Source: CAYQQJ01 sp964419935
GTDB taxonomy: Bacteria; Pseudomonadota; Gammaproteobacteria; Pseudomonadales; Cellvibrionaceae
DNA: 64,000 nucleotides
Assembly (NCBI GenBank): GCA_964419935.1
Contig: CAYQQJ010000014.1
Location: forward strand, 29,238 to 93,237
Direction: 5' to 3'
Shown here: positions 36,156 to 44,706 of the stretch, piece by piece
Layout of the letters: every line of letters starts with the position of its first letter
Position numbering within the stretch: the first letter of the stretch is position 1
Notes under the pieces: generated by a model
Told to the model about the DNA's origin: nothing
Seen by the model: the letters and a program-made list of their open reading frames with translations, nothing else
The model's database searches: none
Position numbers and translations under genes: made by a program

Positions 36156-37601
36156 ATGGAATACGACACGCTCATATGTGGGGCACGTCTGCTGGATGGC
36201 ACGGGTTCGCCCGCGATCCTCGCCGACGTTGCCATCAGGGATCAACGCATCGTCCGCATAGGTACAGACTTGGGTAAGGACGTAGGTGCCGACGCCAGGT
36301 CCGTTATTCATGCACAGGGGTTGTACCTCGCCCCCGGTTTCGTCGACGTGCACACTCATGATGACATCAACGTGATTCAGTCACCGACGATGCTCACCAA
36401 AATCAGCCAGGGCGTCACAACCGTTATTGTCGGCAATTGCGGTATCAGTGCCAGCCCGGTCACCCTCAACGGCAACCCGCCGGACCCGCTGAACCTTCTC
36501 GGAAAACGGGAGGATTTTGTTTATTCAACTTTTGCTGAGTACGCCCAGGCTGTCACCGCCGCCAAACCGGCAGTTAACGTCGGTGCGCTGATCGGTCACA
36601 CAGCGCTGCGCAGTAACGTTATGGATACGTTGCAGCGGCAGGCGAGTGCGGACGAAATCGACTCCATGAAAATTCGTTTACGGGAGGCCCTGGATCAGGG
36701 CGCATTGGGCATGAGTTCCGGCCTGGCTTATGCCAGCGCCCTGTGCGCAACAACGGAGGAGGTCCTGGCGCTGGTGGCGGAGCTCGCCGAGTTCAATGGT
36801 GTTTACACCACACACCTGCGCACCGAGTTTGACCGAATTCGCGATGCCATGGATGAAGCTTTTGCGACCGCCGGGCAAGCGAAGGTGCCGCTGATTATTT
36901 CCCATCTGAAATGTGCCGGTGCCGGCAATTGGGGGCGCAGTAGTGAAATTCTGCAACACTTGGAACAGGCCTCCCGCCAGCAACAGGTTGCCTGTGATTG
37001 TTATCCCTATGCAGCCAGTTCCAGCACATTGGACCTCGGGCAGGTCACTGAGGATAACGCTATTTTTATTACCTGGTCGGACTCTTGCCCGGAGCAGGCC
37101 GGCAGGTTTCTGAAAGACATCGCGCAGGATTGGCAATTGTCTCTTATGGAGACTGCTGAAAAACTGCAGCCTGGCGGTGCCGTCTATTACTGCATGGACG
37201 AGCGGGATGTGCAGAACATTTTGCGCTATCCGCGCAGCATGATCGGTTCCGATGGTTTGCCCAACGATCCCCATCCCCATCCCCGTTTGTGGGGCACCTT
37301 TCCACGAGTGATCGGCCACTACTGTCGCGACTTGGGTATATTTGAACTGCCCCAGGCGATCCACAAGATGACAGGTTTGTCCGCACAGGAATTCGGGTTA
37401 CATCAGCGTGGTGTGGTTGCCGAAGGCAATTTTGCGGACTTGGTGTTGTTCGACTACGACACGATTCTGGATAAAGCCACTTACGAAAATCCCAAACAAT
37501 TGGCAGTCGGGGTAGAGAAAGTCTGGGTCAATGGCCAGCTGAGTTACGAAGCAAATAAAGAAACCACTGAACGCGCAGGTAGCTTTTTATTTCGTCATTG
37601 A
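36156..37601 (+). CDS. D-aminoacylase family N-acyl deacylase
   Basis: A 481-residue amidohydrolase, the usual length for N-acyl-D-amino-acid deacylases. The metal ligands H66 and H68 are in GFVDVHTHDD and the bridging Cys is C95 in VGNCGIS. SHLKCAG and IGSDGLPNDPHPHPR follow as the later ligand motifs. It would remove an acyl group, likely acetyl, from a D-configured 2-amino acid. With the PLP deaminase and RidA this could be an N-acetylglucosaminate deacetylase. The ATG at 36156 has GGGAG six bases upstream, better than the TTG at 36093 that overlaps the regulator stop. Confidence 0.88.
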   Translation: MEYDTLICGARLLDGTGSPAILADVAIRDQRIVRIGTDLGKDVGADARSVIHAQGLYLAPGFVDVHTHDDINVIQSPTMLTKISQGVTTVIVGNCGISASPVTLNGNPPDPLNLLGKREDFVYSTFAEYAQAVTAAKPAVNVGALIGHTALRSNVMDTLQRQASADEIDSMKIRLREALDQGALGMSSGLAYASALCATTEEVLALVAELAEFNGVYTTHLRTEFDRIRDAMDEAFATAGQAKVPLIISHLKCAGAGNWGRSSEILQHLEQASRQQQVACDCYPYAASSSTLDLGQVTEDNAIFITWSDSCPEQAGRFLKDIAQDWQLSLMETAEKLQPGGAVYYCMDERDVQNILRYPRSMIGSDGLPNDPHPHPRLWGTFPRVIGHYCRDLGIFELPQAIHKMTGLSAQEFGLHQRGVVAEGNFADLVLFDYDTILDKATYENPKQLAVGVEKVWVNGQLSYEANKETTERAGSFLFRH

Positions 37602-37615
37602 TTGTCTGTCAGATG

Positions 37616-37905
37616 TACTGGCTTCGATCCGTTTGGCATCAGGGATAGGTCTTTTGAAAACGCATAAACACATCCCTGTGGCTCCGACGTGCATGGACGC
37701 ACTAATGCCGCGATGGCAGGATGCCAAGGAGCGGTCCCGCGGCGTCTCGGCAACTGCTCCTGCGTTGCTCTACCTTCCGCCATCCATGGCGGTCGCCTGC
37801 CGCGAGGGTTTCAAAAGACCTATCCCTGATGCCAAACTCGCTTGATACACTCGATCAAGGTAGTGACCTTCGATCAGAACGAGCCCGAACCAATACTTCG
37901 ATTTG
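37616..37905 (+). repeat. Palindromic element, copy A (207-base core plus tail)
   Basis: The core runs from 37631 to 37837 and is bounded by perfect 29-base inverted repeats (37631-37659 and 37809-37837, beginning GTTTGGCATCAGGG). A conserved outer end (GGCTTCGATCC) precedes the core. A one-sided tail containing ACTCGATCAAGG and GACCTTCGATCAGAAC follows it, matching copies B and C. Relative to copy B it carries 49 extra bases in the right half. It fills most of the 339-base gap between the deacylase and ridA genes, which are otherwise in one direction. Confidence 0.9.
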
Positions 37906-37940
37906 CAGATTTCAACATTCAATTTTACAAGGAAACACAT

Positions 37941-38333
37941 ATGGGCATTAAACGATACGGCGCTGAAGGTGGCGTTGGAACAGGTGGACAATTTCTTCCT
38001 TTCTCCAAAGCGGTTGAAGCGGGCGGCTGGTTGTATGTATCCGGTCAGACGCCGATGCGCGATGGCGAAGTCGTCGAGGGCAGTATTGTCGAGCAGTCTC
38101 GTCTCGCCATCGACAATTGCGTTGCTATCATGAAAGACGCTGGCTATGGTTTGGAGGACGTGGTCCACGTCACCGTGGTGCTGACGGATGCGCGTTACTT
38201 TCAATCATTCAATAAAGTGTTCAAGGATGTTTTCGGTGAGCATCCTCCCGCACGAATTTGTGCCGTGGCAGATCTCGTTGTCGACTGTAAAGTGGAAGTG
38301 GACGTGACTTGTTATCGGGCTGACAGGGGTTGA
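37941..38333 (+). CDS. ridA: RidA family enamine/imine deaminase
   Basis: A 130-residue RidA/YjgF-family protein. The conserved GGWLYVSGQTP segment and the C-terminal PPARICAVADL, with the arginine that binds the carboxylate of the imine, are both present. RidA hydrolyses the reactive enamine released by PLP-dependent dehydratases, which fits the nearby deaminase gene. AAGGAAA lies about seven bases before the ATG at 37941; upstream in-frame codons fall inside the palindromic element's tail and were not used. Confidence 0.9.
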   Translation: MGIKRYGAEGGVGTGGQFLPFSKAVEAGGWLYVSGQTPMRDGEVVEGSIVEQSRLAIDNCVAIMKDAGYGLEDVVHVTVVLTDARYFQSFNKVFKDVFGEHPPARICAVADLVVDCKVEVDVTCYRADRG

Positions 38334-38389
38334 TAGTGTCGCAATCTAATTATACTTTTCTTTAATGAAATGCAGCGTTGCAGTTTTTT

Positions 38390-38530
38390 TCGCGGCCCGT
38401 TTGTCATCAGGTTAGCTCTTTCGAAAGCATAAACACGTCCATGTGGCTCCCCCGCGGCAGGGACACCGCGGGGGAGCTACAGGGATGTATTCATGCGTTT
38501 TCGGAGGAACCAACCTACCGGAAAACGGGA
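38390..38530 (+). repeat. Palindromic element, copy E (degenerate)
   Basis: The left end GTTTGTCATCAGG (from 38399) and the core words CATAAACACGTCC and CCCCGCGGCAGGGACACCG match the other copies, in the same direction as A and B. The two halves of the core pair well (GGCTCCCCCGCGG with CCGCGGGGGAGCT). The right terminal repeat is decayed. It occupies much of the 264-base gap between ridA and the symporter gene. Confidence 0.75.
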
Positions 38531-38597
38531 CGGCAAGCACAATCTCTCACTATAGAAAATCGCAAATCCACCAACCAAAAATAAGAACAGAGGCACT

Positions 38598-40121
38598 ATG
38601 AACACCACAGTCTTCCTCGCGGCCTTCGCCATTTATCTTACCCTGCTGATTTGGTTGAGCTGGGCTGTCTCACGTAAACAGCAAAGTGGCGAAGACTTTC
38701 TGTTGGCCGGTCGCAGCTTGCCTATTTTTTTAACTATCGGCACCACTGTGGCCACCATGGTGGGTACCGGGTCATCCATGGGCGCGGTAGGCTTTGGCTA
38801 TGAAAATGGTTGGGGCGGCACACTGTATGGGCTCGGTGGTGCCTGTGGCATTTTGCTGCTCGCCTGGTGGTTTGCGCCCATTCGTAAATTGCGTTTTATG
38901 ACCATGAGTGAAGAGCTGTGTTATTACGTTGGCGCCAACCGCGCGGTAAAAAATATTGTTGCTGTCCTGATATTTCTGGCCAGTATCGGCTGGCTTGGTG
39001 CGCACATTCTTGGTGGCGGTCTTTATCTGGCCTGGATTGCCGATATTGATGTTCAGATGGCCAAGATCATGATTGCCTTTGGGTTCGCCGTGTTTGTCAT
39101 CATCGGTGGTTATAACGCCGTCGTCTGGACCGACACCATTCAGGCCGTTATTTTGTTTGGTGGGTTTATTCTGATGGCGATATTGGCCGTGCATCAGGTC
39201 GGTGGTTGGGATGCACTTATGGCAGCACAGCCGCAAAACAATATTAGTTTCCTGGCCATTGATACCCTCGGTGGACTGCATGCTTTTTCTTTGGCGGCGG
39301 TGGTCGGTGTCGGCGTCTTGGCGACGCCATCATTCAGGCAGCGTATTTATTCCGCGAGTAGCGTCAGCGGCGTGAGACGTTCGTTTCTTGCCTCAGGTGC
39401 GCTCTATTTGTTTTTCTCCTGCATTCCAGCGCTTATCGGTATGGCAGCCTATGCTCTTAATCCCGAGTTGGAGAATCGGAATTTTTCTTTTCCCTATCTT
39501 GCGATCGAAGTGTTGCCACTTTATGTGGGCGTGATTGTTCTGATTGCCGGACTGTCTGCCACCATGTCCAGCGCAAGCTCTGATGCCATCGCCGGTATTG
39601 CCATACTCTTGCGGGACATATACAGTATTGTGTTCGGGCGCATGCCGCCGCGGGACAGCGTGATTTTGTACTCGCGCATCGGCTTGGTTCTTGTTATTGG
39701 CATCGCGCTGCTGTTCTCGCTGATTTCCAACGATATTATTGGCTACATTACCACCATGATCTCCACCGTTATGTCCGGCATGTGTGCGTGCGGCTTGTTG
39801 GGGCGTTTCTGGCCCCGTTACAACTGGCAGGGTGCCATAGCGTCTTTGGCCGCGGCGTCTGCGGCATCACTCACGATTACCGGCATGACAGATGCGCTAG
39901 CGTATTGGGGGAATCCCGTAGTACCTTCGGTGGCCGCGGCCGCGGTTGCCGGCGTGGTGGTGAGTCTGGTTACGCCTGCGGAGCAAATCACCCAGGCGCA
40001 AGCCCAGGCCATACTTGAGAAGGAGCGTGATGAAATGGAAGGTGTCGATGTCAAAGATGCTTTCAAGGCCCTCCCGGAGGCGGTCGGCACCTCCGCCATC
40101 GCCGATAGCGATAACGTTTGA
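38598..40121 (+). CDS. Sodium:solute symporter (SSS family)
   Basis: A 507-residue inner-membrane transporter with about 13 predicted helices. SSS features include the N-terminal SRKQQSGEDFLLAGRSLP, GTGSSMGAVGFGYENGWGG, and VLIAGLSATMSSASSDAIAG near the sodium site. It is probably the uptake system for the substrate of the deacylase and deaminase, such as an N-acylated D-amino acid or sugar acid. The C-terminal 60 residues are an acidic cytoplasmic tail. An Ldh-type oxidoreductase gene follows after 45 bases. Confidence 0.9.
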   Translation: MNTTVFLAAFAIYLTLLIWLSWAVSRKQQSGEDFLLAGRSLPIFLTIGTTVATMVGTGSSMGAVGFGYENGWGGTLYGLGGACGILLLAWWFAPIRKLRFMTMSEELCYYVGANRAVKNIVAVLIFLASIGWLGAHILGGGLYLAWIADIDVQMAKIMIAFGFAVFVIIGGYNAVVWTDTIQAVILFGGFILMAILAVHQVGGWDALMAAQPQNNISFLAIDTLGGLHAFSLAAVVGVGVLATPSFRQRIYSASSVSGVRRSFLASGALYLFFSCIPALIGMAAYALNPELENRNFSFPYLAIEVLPLYVGVIVLIAGLSATMSSASSDAIAGIAILLRDIYSIVFGRMPPRDSVILYSRIGLVLVIGIALLFSLISNDIIGYITTMISTVMSGMCACGLLGRFWPRYNWQGAIASLAAASAASLTITGMTDALAYWGNPVVPSVAAAAVAGVVVSLVTPAEQITQAQAQAILEKERDEMEGVDVKDAFKALPEAVGTSAIADSDNV

Positions 40122-40166
40122 GTCGCCACCTGTTAAACTGCCTTCTTTACTTGCTAAGGAGGCTTC

Positions 40167-41207
40167 ATGGCTCAGGCTATCCCCAATGCCGCTCCACGAA
40201 TTCCGGCCGACCAGGTCAAAACCCGACTCAACACAATCCTCTGCAACCACGGCTTCACCCCAAACGACGCCGACATTCTTGCGGGAGTCTTTACCGAAAA
40301 CAGCCTGGATGGCGTCTATACTCATGGACTCAACCGTTTCCCCAGCTTTATCGCTCAGGTGAAAGAGGGGCATGTGCGGGTTGGCGAACAACCCGCGCTG
40401 AACCGTACCTGTGGCGCGCTGGAGCAGTGGGATGGCCAATTGGGCCCAGGCATCAGCAATGGTCTGCAAGCGACTGACCGGGCTATGGAGTTGGCTCGGA
40501 GCCATGGGATGGGCTGCGTCGCCCTGGCCAATACCAATCACTGGATGCGTGGCGGTACCTACGGCTGGCGGGCCGCACGGCAGGGTTTTATCTTCATTGG
40601 CTGGACCAACACCATTGCCAATATGCCAGCCTGGGGCGCTGTGGATGCACGTCTTGGCAACAACCCATTGGTGCTGGCAGTGCCTTACCAAAGCGAAGCC
40701 ATTGTTCTGGATATGGCGATGTCACAGTTTTCCTACGGCGCCATGGAGGCGCACCAGCGCAATCACCAGCATCTTCCCGTTGCCGGAGGTTATGACGCTG
40801 GAGGTAATCTGACTTCAGATCCCGCAGAGATATTGGCAAGTCAGCGAGTGCTGCCGGTGGGTTACTGGAAAGGTTCGGGGCTGTCCCTGTTGCTTGACCT
40901 TCTCGCCACCGTCTTGTCCGGCGGTTTGTCCACGGCGCAGATTACCCGCCAAGCCTCCGAATACGCAGTGTCACAAGTATTCATCGCCATAGACACAGCG
41001 CAACTGCAGAGTGCCACCGGCATAGCCTCGGTGGTGCAACAGATTATCGAAAACTACTGCCAATCCCGCCCTGCGGCGTCGGACACTGGAGAGAGCGCAA
41101 AGAGCGTGCACTACCCGGGGCAGAACACTTTGCGCGTCCGCGAACAAAACGCCCGCGAGGGTATACCGGTGGACGCCCAAATTTGGGCCCAAATCCAGGC
41201 ACTTTAA
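40167..41207 (+). CDS. Ldh_2 family NAD(P)-dependent oxidoreductase (YiaK/DlgD-like)
   Basis: A 346-residue member of the malate/L-lactate/ureidoglycolate dehydrogenase family, which does not use a Rossmann fold. The catalytic His region is DGVYTHGLNRF, and the cofactor-binding segment ANTNHWMRGGTYGW is characteristic of the 2,3-diketo-L-gulonate reductase branch. Relatives reduce 2-keto acids or cyclic imines. It may handle a keto-sugar acid formed by the upstream enzymes. AAGGAGG lies six bases before the ATG. It closes the catabolic operon. Confidence 0.85.
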   Translation: MAQAIPNAAPRIPADQVKTRLNTILCNHGFTPNDADILAGVFTENSLDGVYTHGLNRFPSFIAQVKEGHVRVGEQPALNRTCGALEQWDGQLGPGISNGLQATDRAMELARSHGMGCVALANTNHWMRGGTYGWRAARQGFIFIGWTNTIANMPAWGAVDARLGNNPLVLAVPYQSEAIVLDMAMSQFSYGAMEAHQRNHQHLPVAGGYDAGGNLTSDPAEILASQRVLPVGYWKGSGLSLLLDLLATVLSGGLSTAQITRQASEYAVSQVFIAIDTAQLQSATGIASVVQQIIENYCQSRPAASDTGESAKSVHYPGQNTLRVREQNAREGIPVDAQIWAQIQAL

Positions 41208-41295
41208 TAAGCGCTAACGCCCGCGCAGGGCTTGCCCGCATTCTGACTTTTTATGGCACTGTTTTGACATCGAACAATTTTGATATGAGCTTGAT

Positions 41296-42153
41296 ATGAC
41301 CGACGAGCAGTTATTCTACGCCATCGTCAGCGCCGCCGGGTTTGCGTGTGTTGCTTACTGGAGTTGGCAGTGGTGGCAAGGGCATCGAGCTCGATGCGCG
41401 CCCTTTCCGCGAGCCTGGGTCGAAATACTGGAGCAGCGCCTGCCCCCTTACCGCCACCTTCCACCACACCTGCAAACCCAGCTGCAGCAACTGGTGAAAA
41501 TGTTTGTATACGAAAAAACATTCATCGGTTGCGCTGGACTTGAAATCACCGACGAGATACGCGTAACCATCGCCGCCGGCGCCTGTCTGCTGTTGCTCAA
41601 TCGCACCACCAACGAATACCATGGTCTGCGCTGGATTTACGTGTATCCCAGCGCGTTCGTTGCCCATCAAAAAATGCAGGATGATGCCGGTGTCGTCTCC
41701 GAAGGTCGGGTGGATCTTTTGGGCGAATCCTGGGATAACGGCAAGGTAATTCTTTCCTGGGATGACGTGGAACACGGTGTCAGTGACTTTACCGACGCGC
41801 GCAATGTTGTGCTGCATGAATTTGCTCATCAGCTGGACCATGAAAACGGTGCAACCGATGGTGCGCCGATTTTGCGCAGCTTCCGTGGTCAAGGCTCCCG
41901 TGGGGGTGAAAGCGCATACAGCATCTGGGCGAAAGTATTTTCTGAAGAATTTGCGGCCTTGCAACGGGACGTACAACGCGGCGAGCACAATTTGCTGGAT
42001 CATTACGGTGCGACCAATCCAGCGGAATTTTTTGCTGTGGCCACGGAAACCTTTTTCGAAAAACCTCATGATATGCAACTGCAACACCCGGCACTTTACA
42101 CCGAACTGAAGAATTATTACCAACTCGATCCGACCGAGTGGGGCCTCCATTGA
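41296..42153 (+). CDS. mtfA: MtfA-family zinc peptidase
   Basis: A 285-residue metallopeptidase of the MtfA (Mlc titration factor) family. The zinc motif is HEFAHQLDHENG (HEFAH, residues 174-178). A conserved ATETFFEKP segment provides the third ligand. In E. coli MtfA binds the repressor Mlc and so affects glucose PTS regulation. The N-terminal segment (about residues 6-24) is hydrophobic and may attach it to the membrane. Its stop overlaps the start region of the next gene, which is read in another frame. Confidence 0.88.
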   Translation: MTDEQLFYAIVSAAGFACVAYWSWQWWQGHRARCAPFPRAWVEILEQRLPPYRHLPPHLQTQLQQLVKMFVYEKTFIGCAGLEITDEIRVTIAAGACLLLLNRTTNEYHGLRWIYVYPSAFVAHQKMQDDAGVVSEGRVDLLGESWDNGKVILSWDDVEHGVSDFTDARNVVLHEFAHQLDHENGATDGAPILRSFRGQGSRGGESAYSIWAKVFSEEFAALQRDVQRGEHNLLDHYGATNPAEFFAVATETFFEKPHDMQLQHPALYTELKNYYQLDPTEWGLH

Positions 42154-43394
42154 AACGCCTCGGTGCCAAACCTAAACCCAAGTCCAGGCTGAAGACCCCG
42201 CAACCGCCGGACGCATCCGACAAGATTACAATGGGCTCGACCTTCATTGGCCAGGTCCGCGACCTGAACGCTGATGGCAATGGCGTGGTGGCACACCCGA
42301 GTGGCCAGATATTTTTCGTACCTGGCGTCTGGCTGGATGAGCAGGTGGAAGTGACCCCGGTCGGATTCAAAAACCGTCTCGGTTTCGCAGAGCTGGTTCA
42401 GGTCATTGTGGCGTCACCGTTTCGTGTTACAGCGCCATGCCCATACCAGGGTTTCAGCACAAAAAGCTGCGGCGGTTGTCCGTGGCAGTTCGTTGATTAT
42501 GATGCTCAGTTACAGGCCAAACAGGCCCGCGTTGAACAGGCATTTGAGCCTTCCTTGAGAAATAAAAGCCTGAAACCCGGCGGGCTCCAACGCATTCTGC
42601 CGTCGCCGGAGATTTTCAACTACCGCAATCGCACGCAGTTGAAGACTGACGGTGTCCATCTGGGCTACATCGCTGCCGGTAGTCGCAACCTGGTGAATGT
42701 GGAAGACTGCTTGATTCTGACCGAAAAAAACCGCGCGACGCTGCAAAGTCTCCGCCATCATTTGCCGAAACCGGACTGGCGGCCGCGCCAGAAAAATCGT
42801 TTAACCACGATTGATATTGACGAAAGCGTGGACGCTGAACAGGCAAGTATTAATCAGCGCTTACCATTCAGGCAGGCGAATAGCTGGCAAAACAGCGCCA
42901 TGCAGACCTGGCTGCACAACAAGCTTGCGCAGCTGGACTCTTCCAAACCAGTAATTGAACTCTTCGCCGGTTCCGGTAATTTTACCGGCGTTGCCGTGGA
43001 CGCGGGCTTTACCAACATATTGGCAGTTGAAGTCGTTGATGAAGCGATGCACCGCTTGCGTGAGCGCTATCCAGAGGTGAAAACCCTGGCTTGCGATCTT
43101 TTTGCCGCGGACGCCGCGGACCGGTTGTTCCGCGCGATGCCAGAGGCGGAAATTCTGCTGCTGGATCCACCCCGCGACGGACTCAAAAACGAAACCCTGA
43201 AAAGCGTCCAAGGTTTGTTCCGAAAAAAATCGCGGATTCAGGATGTGTTATATATTTCCTGCAACCTCGCGACATTGGTTCGCGACCTACAGGCATTTAC
43301 CGATCACGGCTTCAAGATCAAGGACGTGCAACCAGTGGATCAATTTCCCCACACGCCCCATATCGAACTGATGGTACATCTGCAAAAATGCTGA
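42138..43394 (+). CDS. 23S rRNA uracil-C5 methyltransferase, RlmD/TrmA family
   Basis: A protein of up to 418 residues with an N-terminal TRAM-like domain. An iron-sulfur cluster site is formed by C101, C111 and C114 (CPYQGFSTKSCGGCPWQ) and the later Cys in NVEDCLIL. A SAM-binding core (VIELFAGSGNFTG) and the catalytic Cys in YISCNLATL complete it. The layout suits RlmD or RlmC; which uracil is modified cannot be read. The start is uncertain: GTG 42138, TTG 42150 (overlapping the mtfA stop as TTGA) and ATG 42231 are all in frame, and none has a clear ribosome-binding site. Confidence 0.85.
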   Translation: MGPPLKRLGAKPKPKSRLKTPQPPDASDKITMGSTFIGQVRDLNADGNGVVAHPSGQIFFVPGVWLDEQVEVTPVGFKNRLGFAELVQVIVASPFRVTAPCPYQGFSTKSCGGCPWQFVDYDAQLQAKQARVEQAFEPSLRNKSLKPGGLQRILPSPEIFNYRNRTQLKTDGVHLGYIAAGSRNLVNVEDCLILTEKNRATLQSLRHHLPKPDWRPRQKNRLTTIDIDESVDAEQASINQRLPFRQANSWQNSAMQTWLHNKLAQLDSSKPVIELFAGSGNFTGVAVDAGFTNILAVEVVDEAMHRLRERYPEVKTLACDLFAADAADRLFRAMPEAEILLLDPPRDGLKNETLKSVQGLFRKKSRIQDVLYISCNLATLVRDLQAFTDHGFKIKDVQPVDQFPHTPHIELMVHLQKC

Positions 43395-44134
43395 GCAAAC
43401 TTTTACGACGACATCCGCCGAAGCCCGCCGGCGTCATAAACCTCGATGAGTTCAGTGCAACCGTCACTTTCTCCTCTCGCCGCAAAACCCTCACCATCAA
43501 AGTGGCGGAGGGCAAGGTGCGCGTACAGGCGTCAAGCTTTGCCACGGAAGCTGAAATAATTCGTTTTCTGAAAGAAAAGCGTCACTGGGTGGCGGAGAAG
43601 ATTGCCCATCAAACGGCCCAGATTGAGGCCCGGCAGCGCCATTGGCACTCCGGCGCAGAATTGCCACTGCTTGGGCGGCCGATATATCTGCAGGTGGAAC
43701 CCGCCGCGCGTGGGCCGGTGACTCTGGTCAATGATCAGTTGCTGGTACGCGCCCGTAGCGCGGCGACCGGCGACGCGGTGGAGCGCAATGTGCAAGCGCA
43801 AGTGCAGCGCTGGTATAAAGCCACCGCCGCTGCTGATATTGCAGAACGCCTTATTCACTGGCAAAAAGTTACCGGAATCACGGCCAACGGTTTCAATGTT
43901 AAAACCTACAAGGCGCGCTGGGGAAGCTGCAACCACCGAGCGGAACTCAGTTTTAACTGGAAATTGATTATGGCACCGCCTGCCGTTATCGATTACGTGG
44001 TGGTTCACGAGCTTTGCCATATCGTGCATTTCAATCACTCGCCCGCATACTGGCGGTTGGTCAGCCGCTACCAGCCGAATTTCAAAATTCACAAACAATG
44101 GTTGCGGGACAACGGTCTCACCCTTGAGTTGTAG
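43388..44134 (+). CDS. YgjP-like metallopeptidase domain protein (DUF45/M48-type)
   Basis: A 248-residue protein with the zinc motif HELCHIVHFNHSPAYW and the family segment KARWGSCNHRAELSFNWKLIMAP, both diagnostic of the YgjP/DUF45 (WLM-related) group. The start at 43388 overlaps the stop of the methyltransferase gene by seven bases, which supports co-expression. The function in cells is not well defined. An open frame extending further upstream runs inside the methyltransferase gene and was not used. Confidence 0.88.
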   Translation: MLSKLLRRHPPKPAGVINLDEFSATVTFSSRRKTLTIKVAEGKVRVQASSFATEAEIIRFLKEKRHWVAEKIAHQTAQIEARQRHWHSGAELPLLGRPIYLQVEPAARGPVTLVNDQLLVRARSAATGDAVERNVQAQVQRWYKATAAADIAERLIHWQKVTGITANGFNVKTYKARWGSCNHRAELSFNWKLIMAPPAVIDYVVVHELCHIVHFNHSPAYWRLVSRYQPNFKIHKQWLRDNGLTLEL

Positions 44135-44192
44135 AAAAGACAGACACCAACAAAGGCGTGGCATGGTTATACGCCGTTTCGGGAGTGAAATC

Positions 44193-44384
44193 ATGATTGG
44201 AGAATTGCAGGAAAAATCGGTCAACTGCCCCTTCTGCGGCGAACCGATCACATTGCTTATCGACACATCGGAACCCTCGCAAAGCTATATCGAAGACTGC
44301 TCCGTTTGTTGCAGACCCATGGATGTTCACGTGGCTGTTGAAGGTGATGATTGTTACGTGGATGTGCGGGCTGATAGTGATTAA
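44193..44384 (+). CDS. CPXCG-motif cysteine-rich small protein
   Basis: A 63-residue protein with a zinc-ribbon-like pattern: CPFCG near the N-terminus and CSVCC about 25 residues later. It belongs to the CPXCG family of small conserved proteins of unknown role. GGGAG lies about seven bases before the ATG at 44193. It follows the YgjP-like gene closely. The tail of palindromic element D begins directly at its stop codon. Confidence 0.85.
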   Translation: MIGELQEKSVNCPFCGEPITLLIDTSEPSQSYIEDCSVCCRPMDVHVAVEGDDCYVDVRADSD

Positions 44385-44399
44385 TCTCTACCACAGTTC

Positions 44400-44570
44400 T
44401 ACCGGTAAGATTGAAAGCACGATGCCAATCGAGTGCGCTTATTGAGTTTGTCATTAGAGGTAGACCTTTCGAAACCCTCGCGGCAGGGATGCCGCGGGGG
44501 AGCCACAAGGATGTGTTTATGCGTTTCCGAAAGGTCTACCTCTAATGACAAACGCATCGAAGCTCCGACA
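44400..44570 (-). repeat. Palindromic element, copy D (108-base core plus tail)
   Basis: The core spans 44446-44553. Its ends pair over 26 bases (44446-44471 with 44528-44553) with one extra C in the right arm, and begin GTTTGTCATTAGAGG. The tail lies to the left (revcomp CACTCGATTGGC), so it is oriented opposite to copies A and B. It lacks the middle segment of copies B and C, leaving GGCAGGGATGCCGCGGGGG at the loop. It lies in the 322-base gap before rapA; past it, nothing else is clear except AAGGAA before the rapA start. Confidence 0.88.
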
Positions 44571-44706
44571 CTTGGCATGAACGCTGTTAGTCGGCATGTT
44601 TAGTTGTGGAGTTAACTTTCACCTTATCGTCAATATACGTACAATTTGCACCTCAAAACTGAGCGACATTACTCAAGTGCGCGCCAGCGCCTGAACAAGG
44701 AACCTT

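Noticed and set aside
37633..37845. Open reading frame inside palindromic element A; similar frames in B (51401-51604) and C (47387-47752)
   Set aside because: The frames share the same peptide (THKHVPVASTCMDALMPRW-like) only because the DNA repeat is conserved. They run through inverted-repeat arms and have no ribosome-binding site, so they are not real genes.
44446..44553. Integron attC site or CRISPR-like array as an explanation for the palindromes
   Set aside because: There is no attC core (RYYYAAC/GTTRRRY) pair, no integrase, and no regular spacing of direct repeats. The copies are far apart and lie in both orientations.
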